Below are positions 55,160 through 63,212 of a stretch of DNA of 64,000 nucleotides, piece by piece; the first letter of the stretch is position 1, and each line of letters starts with the position of its first letter. The stretch is from NCBI GenBank assembly GCA_947652735.1, contig CANTEG010000004.1:124001-188000 (forward strand), written 5' to 3'. The DNA is from an uncultured Lachnospiraceae bacterium. GTDB taxonomy: Bacteria; Bacillota; Clostridia; Lachnospirales; Lachnospiraceae. The notes under the pieces were generated by a model that had not been told where the DNA came from, did not search any database, and was given only the letters and a program-made list of their open reading frames with translations. Both the position numbers and the translations under genes were made by a program.

Positions 55160-55568
55160 CCTTTTTATCCGAAGCTCTGGTTCCCTGCTCCCTGCTCTTT
55201 TCCAAAATTTCTTCTAACTCCTTTATCTGCTCATCAGTTAGCACAAAGCTTTGCAACAATGCAGCCATCGCATTTGTTCCGCTGCCTGAAAAATAGCTGT
55301 CCACAAATTTCCTGCTTTTTTCCTTTACACATTCCTCTTTTGTTTTTCGTACATAGTAATGGTAAACCCTTGCATCATGCTCATCCACCTGATACCCCAA
55401 AATATCCTTGCTGCTTAAACGGTTCATCAACACGCGTACCATTCGCTGTGACATGTCAACGGACCCCTGCATCCTTTTGTAAACCTCAGAGGACGTCAAA
55501 GGCGATTCACTATTCCAAAGTATTTCCATAATCTGCCACTCACTTGGTGTAATTTCTTCCTTTTCCAT
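55143..55568 (-). CDS. BlaI/MecI-family repressor, module 2
   Basis: 141 residues. Winged helix SEWQIMEILWNSESPLTSSE, QRMVRVLMNRLSSKDIL, wing DEHDARVYHYYV, and tail FVDSYFSGSGTNAMAAL where BlaI relatives are cut. AAAGGAAAT-type site upstream of the ATG. Closely alike to the module 1 repressor (VRVLMNRL versus IRVMINRL; HDARVYHY versus NDARVYHY). Probably represses the operon running to 51801. Confidence 0.9.
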   Translation of the reverse strand: MEKEEITPSEWQIMEILWNSESPLTSSEVYKRMQGSVDMSQRMVRVLMNRLSSKDILGYQVDEHDARVYHYYVRKTKEECVKEKSRKFVDSYFSGSGTNAMAALLQSFVLTDEQIKELEEILEKSREQGTRASDKKGDYYD

Positions 55569-55727
55569 AGTTAAAATTTCCTTTCATTATTTACTTAACT
55601 GAATGCTTCTGTTTTTAATCTGCCTGTTATGTAATATATCGGTCAACAAGCATTAATCATTAACAGCCATTAACCATTTAGTTAAGCTTATTTGGGGGAT
55701 TAATTTATATATTGACTTCCGGTACTA

Positions 55728-56378
55728 CTAAAAGCAATTTGTCGGTTCCTTGATTAGGAAAGTGCTATAACCAAGTTCATCAGGAAGATTATCCCAAAGC
55801 TCTGTTCTTGTCTTGCTGTTTTCAAGCGTCTCCAATACCTTGATATCAGGCTTGGGATATACCATAAGGTTATCTTCTTCACCCCTGTTCGGTCGTACGG
55901 GGAACGCAAGCTGCTCCGTTTCTATTGAAAACTGTGCATTCACACCTGCTTTATTTCCTCTTGCGTCAAGCCTTATCCATTTCCTGTAATCTTTCATATA
56001 TATACCATTTAGTCCATGATATATCAAAACTGGTGCCGTTTCATCATCCAAAATCAACTTTTGATAACAAAAGCCTGTCGGAACCGATTTGCAGCGTAAT
56101 AGAGCAGCCAGTAAATGAGATTTTGCAAAGCAAATTCCATGACCTGCTTTTAACACCTCTGAAGCAGTACATGTAATTTCATCTTCGTTTATATCTGCCG
56201 AATGGTCAATGTTGTCCCTGACAAATTCGTATGCCAGTTTAATAAAATCAATCTCGCTATTTGCCTTTTGAAACAATGCATCAGCCAATTCCATAATATT
56301 TTCGTTTTTGTAATCAATCACATCGTCATGCTTTAAATATTCATCTATATGATTTGAATATGGTGTAATCTGTGTCAT
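55728..56378 (-). CDS. Transglutaminase-like (cysteine protease fold) protein
   Basis: 216 residues, GAGGAG before the ATG. The transglutaminase core is complete: Cys in AGHGICFAKSHLLAALLR, His in VLIYHGLNGIYM and Asp in KWIRLDARGNK. No signal peptide, so it works in the cytoplasm. Bacterial members are mostly proteases or amidases of unknown substrate. It lies 40 bp after the P-loop gene and may be co-transcribed with it and the GNAT gene. Confidence 0.85.
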   Translation of the reverse strand: MTQITPYSNHIDEYLKHDDVIDYKNENIMELADALFQKANSEIDFIKLAYEFVRDNIDHSADINEDEITCTASEVLKAGHGICFAKSHLLAALLRCKSVPTGFCYQKLILDDETAPVLIYHGLNGIYMKDYRKWIRLDARGNKAGVNAQFSIETEQLAFPVRPNRGEEDNLMVYPKPDIKVLETLENSKTRTELWDNLPDELGYSTFLIKEPTNCF

Positions 56379-56418
56379 TTATACATCTCCTCTAATATGA
56401 GTAAATTATACTATCCTT

Positions 56419-57240
56419 TTATTCATCGCATTTCTCTTTTTCAAACGGCCTTTTTATCAATGATTCAACCGCTTCAGGCTTCCACTTCCTTGCAGGAAGA
56501 ACAACAGCCCTGTCACCAATGATTTCCTCTATAATACGCAATTCTAATTGCTGCCTGTGTCTGAAATGTTTTACCATATCTTTAAAATCACTGTATCCAT
56601 ACTTCTCTCCATATGGGGAATGTGTCAGACACTTCAGCATCATGGGGTACCACATTTCATTTCCCATATTGTCAGAGCGTTCGCTTCTTATGAATTCTAT
56701 CGTTTCTTCCAGCTTATCACTATATAAATACAGCAATAAAAAATAATTCTTATCAACCATATCGTACAGTTCCCGATAAAACGCTACAATTTCTTCATCA
56801 CTTAGCTGTTGGAACAAAATCAATTCTTCTATAATATTTTGAAAAAAAGAGCATTCAAACAAATAACCATTTCCCGTAAAATTTCCGTACCTTGAAATGA
56901 TTACCTCTTTGAATGCCTGTAAGGATTTTTTTCCGTGGTATATCTCAAAGCTCTCTAACCGCTTATGAAAATTTGGAATATCCGTAATAATTTTTGTATA
57001 TGAAATGACAAAATTCCCATCTTCCCGAACTGTATTCTCCACTATTTCATTTTCAAGAGGTGCATAACGCTTCAGTATTTCCTCATATTCTTCCTGTGAC
57101 ATCCATGTACACCATGCCAAATCAACTGGTGAATAATCACCCTCACGGCAAATATACAGGTCTGGAAATGCCCCTGAAATTCTATTTAACAGCGTGGATT
57201 TCCCCATCCCCTGAATTCCTTCTATGAAAATGTTTTTCAT
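56419..57240 (-). CDS. P-loop NTPase/kinase-like protein
   Basis: 273 residues from ATG at 57240, so that it opens MKNIFIEGIQGMGKSTLLNR with a Walker A motif; a TTG at 57255 would add five residues. The rest is helical, with ECSFFQNIIEELILF as a possible second acidic site, like thymidylate/deoxynucleoside kinase-type P-loop proteins. No Walker B can be named with certainty. Substrate unknown. It lies between a toxin-like fragment and the transglutaminase gene. Confidence 0.7.
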   Translation of the reverse strand: MKNIFIEGIQGMGKSTLLNRISGAFPDLYICREGDYSPVDLAWCTWMSQEEYEEILKRYAPLENEIVENTVREDGNFVISYTKIITDIPNFHKRLESFEIYHGKKSLQAFKEVIISRYGNFTGNGYLFECSFFQNIIEELILFQQLSDEEIVAFYRELYDMVDKNYFLLLYLYSDKLEETIEFIRSERSDNMGNEMWYPMMLKCLTHSPYGEKYGYSDFKDMVKHFRHRQQLELRIIEEIIGDRAVVLPARKWKPEAVESLIKRPFEKEKCDE

Positions 57241-57275
57241 ACCTCTTGCCCCCAATCCATTTAGTGGCTTGATTT

Positions 57276-57413
57276 CTATTTTCTGTTGTAGTAAGCAATT
57301 CCATCATTTGGCTTAAAATAAGTCCTGATATAACCATCTGTGGATACAATCACAAGCTCATTACTACTCTCCAAATAATAAGCATCGTCACCTTCTCTGA
57401 GTTTTGCTTCTTG
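57276..57413 (-). pseudogene. Toxin-like C-terminal fragment, in frame after the GNAT stop
   Basis: Directly after the GNAT TGA the same frame stays open for 45 codons, ending YFKPNDGIAYYNRK and a TAG at 57276. The segment LVIVSTDGYIRTYFKPNDG looks like the end of BECR-fold nuclease toxins (Barnase/EndoU/RelE-like) found at polymorphic toxin C-termini. It has no start codon or ribosome binding site of its own, so it is a fragment. Identification is from pattern memory only. Confidence 0.45.
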
Positions 57414-57947
57414 TCATTTTGCATCTTTTAATACCGCATACATCAACATATCCTGCCATATTGGTTCGCCGTTTTCGTCCCTGTGCTTAAACGTATAGTT
57501 TTTCATTTTGCCCTCTTTGCTCATACCGAGTGCTTCAAGTAATTTCCATGACCGTTCATTTGCAGCATCTGCAAACGCGACTATCCTGCGGGCATCCATA
57601 TTTTCAAAAGCATAGTGCATAAGTGCCCTGCTGCTTTCCTTTGCATACCCATGTCCCTGATAGGAGGCATTAAACGTGTAACCAAGCTCATAAGTACCAT
57701 GGTTTCCCTCATGGTTGAAATAAAGCTTTCCGATTACCTTATCCTCAGACTTAAGCACAACCGCAAAAAAATTGTTGCTGTTGGCAAAATTCTCTGCCTC
57801 CGACTTACAGGCTTCCACAGTAAACGCATCGTATGGTTCAAAATAAACCACATTTTCATCCGTCAAAATCTCCGAAAGGTCTTTCCAGTCTGTTGCTTTA
57901 AACTTTCTTATGGTCAGGCGTTCCGTATTGATGCAAAAGTCACTCAT
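57414..57947 (-). CDS. GNAT acetyltransferase, RimJ/RimL type
   Basis: 177 residues, AGGAG 8 bases before the ATG. RLTIRKFKATDWKDL opens the domain; ELGYTFNASYQGHGYAKESS holds the acetyl-CoA pyrophosphate loop (QGHGYA), and ERSWKLLEALGMSKEGKMKNY is the typical end. Such enzymes acetylate ribosomal protein N-termini or small amines, and the substrate is unknown here. Separate promoter likely; it precedes the toxin-like fragment and P-loop gene. Confidence 0.9.
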   Translation of the reverse strand: MSDFCINTERLTIRKFKATDWKDLSEILTDENVVYFEPYDAFTVEACKSEAENFANSNNFFAVVLKSEDKVIGKLYFNHEGNHGTYELGYTFNASYQGHGYAKESSRALMHYAFENMDARRIVAFADAANERSWKLLEALGMSKEGKMKNYTFKHRDENGEPIWQDMLMYAVLKDAK

Positions 57948-58135
57948 ATTTATTTTCTCCTGTCAGATTATTTTTTCCTGTAACTATTATGAAGCTTAAT
58001 GCTTAATCTAAACAATTATACCACTAAACGAAATAAATAGCATTCTTTTTCACATTTTCAGCGTCATTTACCCAAAGCAATATTCAACACCTGAATAACA
58101 ATGGCTTACATATTTTCAAATATTCCTGCGGTTAA

Positions 58136-58963
58136 TCATGGCTTAAGTGCTCCGTAAAAATAAGCCGCAGTAGCTCCACCATCAATTAAAAAATCACTCC
58201 CTGTAATAAACGCTCCCTGAGGACTCATTAAAAGCTCTGCTACATTTGCCACCTCATCCGCCGTTCCCGGTCTTCCCGCGGGACACTTTGCAAACATATT
58301 TTTATAAAAATCTCCTCTTGGACCGTTGAGTTCATCGACGGCAAGCGGCGTGACAATAATGCCAGGAGAAATAGAATTCAACCTTGCTCCCCGTTCGCCC
58401 CACTTGACCGCTTCTGCCATAACACGTTTTTCATTGCAACGCTTCGCAAGCTGATAAGCATGGAGTGTATCATTTATATTTTGAGGCTGTAAAATCGAAA
58501 GTGACAAAATTTCTTCTGTTGGTGTTGTTGCAAGCTGCTCATCTTCCTCTGCCGTAAGCTGTTTCATGCGGTGCCCTGACTGACTGGAAATTGTCACACC
58601 TGTGCCACCTCTCGAAATCACCTTCCCAACCTCCTCCAAAAGTACCGCTGTTCCATACAAATCCACCTTGAGTATTGTCTCAATTGATGCCTGACTTGGT
58701 GATACACCTGCTGCATTTACAAGTTGGGTAATTTCTCCATACTCTTGTGCCTTTGTAAGCATCTCCCGTATAGACTCTCTGGATGTCAGGTCCATTTCCA
58801 AAGGCTCCGTATCAAACCCTGCCTCATTCATTATTGTTGAAATTGCTTTAGCATTTTCTAATTTTTTATCTCCAACCATAATCTTTTTTCCAAAACCCAT
58901 ACGTCTGGCAATCGCCATCCCTATTTGTCCTGCTCCCGTCCAGACCATAACCTCTTTTTTCAT
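58136..58963 (-). CDS. Short-chain dehydrogenase/reductase, atypical cofactor loop
   Basis: 275 residues from ATG at 58963 (AGGAGG 12 bases upstream). The nucleotide loop is WTGAGQIGMAIARRM instead of TGxxxGIG, and beta-2 ends in Asp (VGDKK), pointing to NAD(H). NAAGVSPSQ, TISSQSG (catalytic Ser) and YQLAK (Tyr-x3-Lys) complete the active site; SPGIIVTPLA and the FLIDGGATAAYF end are typical. Substrate unknown. Upstream is a flavodoxin pseudogene and a LysR regulator, all on the same strand. Confidence 0.83.
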   Translation of the reverse strand: MKKEVMVWTGAGQIGMAIARRMGFGKKIMVGDKKLENAKAISTIMNEAGFDTEPLEMDLTSRESIREMLTKAQEYGEITQLVNAAGVSPSQASIETILKVDLYGTAVLLEEVGKVISRGGTGVTISSQSGHRMKQLTAEEDEQLATTPTEEILSLSILQPQNINDTLHAYQLAKRCNEKRVMAEAVKWGERGARLNSISPGIIVTPLAVDELNGPRGDFYKNMFAKCPAGRPGTADEVANVAELLMSPQGAFITGSDFLIDGGATAAYFYGALKP

Positions 58964-59030
58964 AACCAAACATCCTCCTTTTGAACGTCAGTCCATTCCA
59001 AACCAACCTATTGAACATTTCATATCCAGC

Positions 59031-59229
59031 TTATTCACTCAACCATTTTTTTAACATATCATCACATCTTTGAACACTGCTTCCCTAAATTGCAAGTCCC
59101 TTTTTAATCACAGCACCATTGCAGCACTTTTTCAGCTACTACTGCTGTGTTTCCTTTGTCAATATACTTTAGTGAGCCACCAAAATAGTTTTCTGCTGCC
59201 CTTGAAAAATATAAAATTAATTCTGCCAT
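59031..59229 (-). pseudogene. Flavodoxin gene with large internal deletion
   Basis: From ATG at 59229 (GGAG upstream) the frame reads MAELILYFSRAAENYFGGSL and KYIDKGNTAVVAEKV, a clear flavodoxin start with the FMN phosphate region. It soon stops; in another frame the end of a flavodoxin can be read: VIKKGLAI, TAG, GSSVQ, DMLKKWLSE, stop at 59031. About 270 bp of the middle are missing (a typical flavodoxin gene is near 480 bp), plus one nonsense codon. Confidence 0.75.
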
Positions 59230-59375
59230 TGTCTTTCTCCTTCCATTTTTATTTCATATCTAGTCAATTGTTTTATACAATTATATGTACTATTTTCTTA
59301 TTAATCAATTCGACTTTTGGAGGTATTTGATAAGCTTTTCTTATATGAAAATCTGGATAATAAATTACCCTCATT

Positions 59376-59419
59376 ACAAAAACACCATTCTAAGCCCTCA
59401 CAACTTAAAATGGTGTTTT
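59376..59419 (-). terminator. Rho-independent terminator after the LysR gene
   Basis: Stem AAAACACCATT/AATGGTGTTTT followed by TTGTAATG on the minus strand, starting 2 bp after the stop codon. Between it and the flavodoxin pseudogene (59230-59375) nothing is seen but AT-rich promoter-like DNA. Confidence 0.75.
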
Positions 59420-59420
59420 C

Positions 59421-60299
59421 TTAAAACCTGCCTTTCAAAATTTCTGCAAATTCTTCCAAAAAAGCATTTGTATTTTCTTTTTTCCAAAATGCACAGTAAT
59501 TTCTCGTTACAGGGGTATTTCCACGATACAATGGTATCCGCTTTATATTTGTTCCGAGACTTCCCAAAATAGGTGTCCCCTCACAGGGTATAAAGCCTTT
59601 CCCACCTATGACGGCTATTCTTGCCTCCTCCATGTTGTCGGCAAAAATGATTTCCCCCTGAAAGCCTATAACATTTTGATAAAATTCCTGTTCCTTTTCC
59701 CGTTCCGCCTCGGAGGAAACAAGAATACACGGCATATTTTTTAACTCCTGCACGGTAACCCTGTCAAGACCCGCTAATGGATTTCTAGATGCAATTTCAA
59801 CATGACTTACCGATGTAGTGAGCAGAAGATTTACATATTCGTCCGAAAATGCCCTCCGCTGGTCATTAAAAACAATATCTGCAACCCCCTTGCGCAGCAT
59901 GTCGTACAGTTCATCGTGATTTCCATAATATATTTCCACAGGAATATCGGGATATGTTTGTGCAAAAATATCCAATGCAAGCTGAAATTCCTGCCCGCTG
60001 TAGCATCTCAGGTAACCGAGCCTTATTCCCTCATTTTCCTTGTGGGCAATTCTGCTTGTTTCCCTGCAAACCTGCTCAAAATCAGCAACCAAAACCAAGC
60101 TTTTCTTGTAAAAATGCTCCCCCGCAGGAGTTAACTTGAATTTCCTGTTTTTTCGTTCCAGCAATTCTATCCCTAATTCCTGCTCCAGTGATTTTATTTG
60201 TTGTGATATGGCAGACTGAGAAATATTACACTCTGCCGCAGCATTTGAAAAACTGTTATTTTTCACTACCGCCTGAAAATATTTTATCTGCCTTAACAT
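59421..60299 (-). CDS. LysR-family transcription regulator
   Basis: 292 residues. N-terminal HTH: MLRQIKYFQAVVKNNSFSNA, AECNISQSAISQQIKSLEQE, LGIELLERKNRKFKLT. The C-terminal half is the two-lobed effector domain (IRLGYLRCYSGQEF, then PVEIYYGNHDEL). It is 9 bp after the GDPD gene and has its own terminator. Likely targets are the flavodoxin/SDR transcription unit just downstream, a common LysR arrangement, but the gene is not divergent from it. Confidence 0.92.
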   Translation of the reverse strand: MLRQIKYFQAVVKNNSFSNAAAECNISQSAISQQIKSLEQELGIELLERKNRKFKLTPAGEHFYKKSLVLVADFEQVCRETSRIAHKENEGIRLGYLRCYSGQEFQLALDIFAQTYPDIPVEIYYGNHDELYDMLRKGVADIVFNDQRRAFSDEYVNLLLTTSVSHVEIASRNPLAGLDRVTVQELKNMPCILVSSEAEREKEQEFYQNVIGFQGEIIFADNMEEARIAVIGGKGFIPCEGTPILGSLGTNIKRIPLYRGNTPVTRNYCAFWKKENTNAFLEEFAEILKGRF

Positions 60300-60308
60300 A
60301 ATCTTCTC

Positions 60309-62123
60309 CTATTGAAACAGCTTCAGGTACTCCGTCAGCAAATCGCTGTATTTACTTTCATAAATGCATTGCTGTGCCAGTTCAACATCATCGGTAATGA
60401 TATTGTCAACATTTAGCTCCACCATTTTCATTATACCTTCTTTGGTGTTGACCGTCCATACATAAAGCTCTTTTCCCTCATTATGGACACGGGACACAAG
60501 GCTTATGGTGGCATTTGTAGCCTCCACGCTGAAATTATCTGCCGCTGTTAATTGGTTAATGTCACCATATGCAATACTCATTACATAAACGGTTGTAACC
60601 GTTTCATCATATGCCTTTACATGTTCCAAAACATCATATACCTGTGAAGTTATGACACATTTGTCCTCTATCTCATATTGTTTTATTATGTCAACTACAT
60701 TTTTCTCAAAATCCGTTTCATATCCTGTCGGCTTCAGCTCGATATTTAATTTTATGCCATTTTTTTTGGCAAAAACGGCAACCTCCGACAACAGCGGTAT
60801 TTTTTCCCCTGCGTAGTCTGCACTGAAAAAGCTGCCCGCATCCAGCTTTGCTATCTCCTCATAAGTCATTTCCCATGTGTTGGCATCCACACCCGTTGTC
60901 CGCTTTAAGTTCGTATCATGGAGTACAATGATTTCGCCATCCTTTGTCTGCTGGACGTCAAGCTCAATCCAATCCGCCCCAAGCTCTTTGGCTCCCTCAA
61001 AGGCAGCCATCGTATTTTCAGGATAAAAAGCAGATGCCCCACGGTGGGCGGTCACCTCCATCGTCCGCACATATTCAATCTGCGGCTTCGCCTTACCTGA
61101 ACTTAAAAAATACCCAACAACAAGACTGCCTGCCACAATCAGACAGCCAAACACAATATTGAACCTATGAATTCTGCGAATTTTCTTTTCATCCCTTATA
61201 TATTCAGGTGGCTTTGCATGAATGGTTTTCTCTCCTGCCGCTTCTTTTCTGACGTAATACAACACACTGACACAACTGTAGCTGATTGGCATGGAAAGTG
61301 CCACAATAACCGCCAGCGACAGTAGAAGCGTCAGCCATATTGCCGTTGAGGCAACCCAGCGGATAACGAACACCCCTGAAAAAATCTTGCTTACCCCACC
61401 TGCCAACGCAACGAGCAGCAAAATAAATGCAATATTTAAAAATGCGATTACAGTCTGCATCAAAAGCATAAAAAGAAAATCCCGCATTCTTTTTTTACGG
61501 CTTAGTTTACTGCTCCTTTTTCTTGCCTCCTTGAATGTACAATCCTCCAGTGTAAAGTAATGAAAGGCATACATCCACCGCAACATTAAAACGGATAAAA
61601 CCACAACCGCTATTGCAAACAATAACGATAAAACTGGACTGTTATTTATATAATCCATAATAAACTCAGGTACGGAAATGGTCGCTATAAAGCCTGATGC
61701 CATTCCCATATTTAAAAAAGGCATCAAAAGTAAAACAACAACAATCAAAAGAATATTTTTCGGATTCCATACATGACATGCATTTTTTGTTGAAAATTTA
61801 ATAATTTGCCATAAATGTACCTTTTCATTTTGAAATGATTGGTCCAAGGTAAATACAACAGCACTTATATCAATCATGGCATAAAAGGTTGCAAGAAAAA
61901 GCAACAGTACCAGCGCACCAATCGTAAACGGATTTGTAAGAAAGCTTCCGATATTTTCCACCGTCAGATAAGAATATCCGCTTATATTCATTACAACATC
62001 AAACAGTCCCCAAATAATTGGCACAAAAACAAGGGTTGATGCCGTCTTATAAATAAGCTGGAAGCCTACAAGGGGCTTCCAGTTACATGCTATTAATTTT
62101 CTGATTGTTTTTAATTTATTCAT
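60309..62123 (-). CDS. Glycerophosphodiester phosphodiesterase with N-terminal membrane domain
   Basis: 604 residues. About the first 330 hold a GPDPase membrane domain with seven or eight helices, followed by the GDPD barrel: EVTAHRGASAFYPENTMAAF, GADWIELDVQQTKDG, VLHDTNLKRTTG, LNIELKPTG. The metal ligands (Glu, Asp, His) and catalytic His pair are present. It cleaves glycerophosphodiesters, or glycerophosphate polymers such as teichoic acid, at the outer membrane face. GGAG lies 8 bases before the ATG. LysR follows by 9 bp. Confidence 0.93.
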   Translation of the reverse strand: MNKLKTIRKLIACNWKPLVGFQLIYKTASTLVFVPIIWGLFDVVMNISGYSYLTVENIGSFLTNPFTIGALVLLLFLATFYAMIDISAVVFTLDQSFQNEKVHLWQIIKFSTKNACHVWNPKNILLIVVVLLLMPFLNMGMASGFIATISVPEFIMDYINNSPVLSLLFAIAVVVLSVLMLRWMYAFHYFTLEDCTFKEARKRSSKLSRKKRMRDFLFMLLMQTVIAFLNIAFILLLVALAGGVSKIFSGVFVIRWVASTAIWLTLLLSLAVIVALSMPISYSCVSVLYYVRKEAAGEKTIHAKPPEYIRDEKKIRRIHRFNIVFGCLIVAGSLVVGYFLSSGKAKPQIEYVRTMEVTAHRGASAFYPENTMAAFEGAKELGADWIELDVQQTKDGEIIVLHDTNLKRTTGVDANTWEMTYEEIAKLDAGSFFSADYAGEKIPLLSEVAVFAKKNGIKLNIELKPTGYETDFEKNVVDIIKQYEIEDKCVITSQVYDVLEHVKAYDETVTTVYVMSIAYGDINQLTAADNFSVEATNATISLVSRVHNEGKELYVWTVNTKEGIMKMVELNVDNIITDDVELAQQCIYESKYSDLLTEYLKLFQ

Positions 62124-62168
62124 TATAGGTTCTCCGTGACATAATCATGCTTTATACTTTTTTGCATT

Positions 62169-63104
62169 CTAATCCGCAAATAACGGTGTAGACAAATATC
62201 TGTCTCCCGAATCAGGCAGTAAAACAGCAATATTTTTGCCCTTATTTTCAGGTCTTGCCGCCAAAATGGTTGCCGCTTTCAGTGCCGCTCCCGATGAAAT
62301 TCCAACCAATATACCCTCTGACATAGCAAACCGTTTTCCCTCGGCAAAAGCATCCTCATTTTCAATGGTAATAATCTCATCATATATCGTTGTGTTTAGC
62401 GTTTCAGGTACAAAGCCTGCACCAATTCCCTGTATTTTGTGTGCACCTGCCGTTCCCTTGGACAACACGGGACTTGTTGCTGGCTCAACAGCTACGACCT
62501 TAATGTCAGGATTTTGTTCCTTTAAATATTCGCCCACACCTGAAATCGTTCCGCCTGTTCCGACTCCTGCAACAAAAATATCCACATTACCATCAAGCTG
62601 TCTGTACAGCTCAGGTCCTGTCGTCCTCTTATGAACCGCAGGGTTTGCAGAATTTACAAACTGTCCCAAAATAACGGACCCATCAATCTCCTTTTGAAGC
62701 TCCTCTGCCCTTGCAATTGCTCCTGCCATTCCCTTAGTGCCATCTGTAAGTACAAGCTCTGCGCCGTATGCCTTAAGCAGTGTTCTCCTCTCTACACTCA
62801 TGGTCTCAGGCAAGGTAAGAATTGCCCTATACCCTTTTGCAGCAGCAACTGCCGCAAGTCCGATTCCCGTATTTCCGCTGGTTGGCTCAATAATCGTTGC
62901 ACCTGCTTTCAATATTCCCTTTTCTTCTGCATCCTCAATCATTGCAAGTGCAACACGGTCTTTCACAGAACCGGCAGGGTTCAAATATTCCAGCTTCGCT
63001 ATAATGGTTACTCCCTCCACACCTGCTGCCTTACCATAACGTGAAAGCTCTACCACAGGTGTTTCCCCGATTAATTCCAATGCACTTTTTTTTATTTCTG
63101 ACAT
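62169..63104 (-). CDS. cysK: Cysteine synthase A (O-acetylserine sulfhydrylase)
   Basis: 311 residues, AGGAGG 8 bases before the ATG. PLP Lys in [15 protein letters not shown], substrate loop [10 protein letters not shown], phosphate-binding [10 protein letters not shown], and [16 protein letters not shown] region (residues about 250-270) with [14 protein letters not shown] at the end. It makes cysteine from O-acetylserine and sulfide. No cysE nearby. A promoter and possible Rrf2/CymR-like dyad lie upstream. Confidence 0.97.
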   Translation of the reverse strand: MSEIKKSALELIGETPVVELSRYGKAAGVEGVTIIAKLEYLNPAGSVKDRVALAMIEDAEEKGILKAGATIIEPTSGNTGIGLAAVAAAKGYRAILTLPETMSVERRTLLKAYGAELVLTDGTKGMAGAIARAEELQKEIDGSVILGQFVNSANPAVHKRTTGPELYRQLDGNVDIFVAGVGTGGTISGVGEYLKEQNPDIKVVAVEPATSPVLSKGTAGAHKIQGIGAGFVPETLNTTIYDEIITIENEDAFAEGKRFAMSEGILVGISSGAALKAATILAARPENKGKNIAVLLPDSGDRYLSTPLFAD

Positions 63105-63126
63105 ACTTTTTTCCTCCTTTTTATTT

Positions 63127-63189
63127 CCTAGTTGTTTGGTAGGTTTTTTATATTTGATATTAGTATATCAGCTTATTACTTAATGTCAA
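63127..63189 (-). promoter_or_regulatory. cysK promoter with CCTA-N9-TAGG dyad
   Basis: Minus strand: -35 TTGACA (63184-63189), 16-base spacer, -10 TATACT (63162-63167). Just downstream, at 63127-63143, is CCTA-N9-TAGG, a dyad of the spacing bound by Rrf2-type regulators such as CymR. The dyad is short and could be chance. Confidence 0.45.
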
Positions 63190-63212
63190 TGATTTTTTTC
63201 AGAAGTTTCCAA

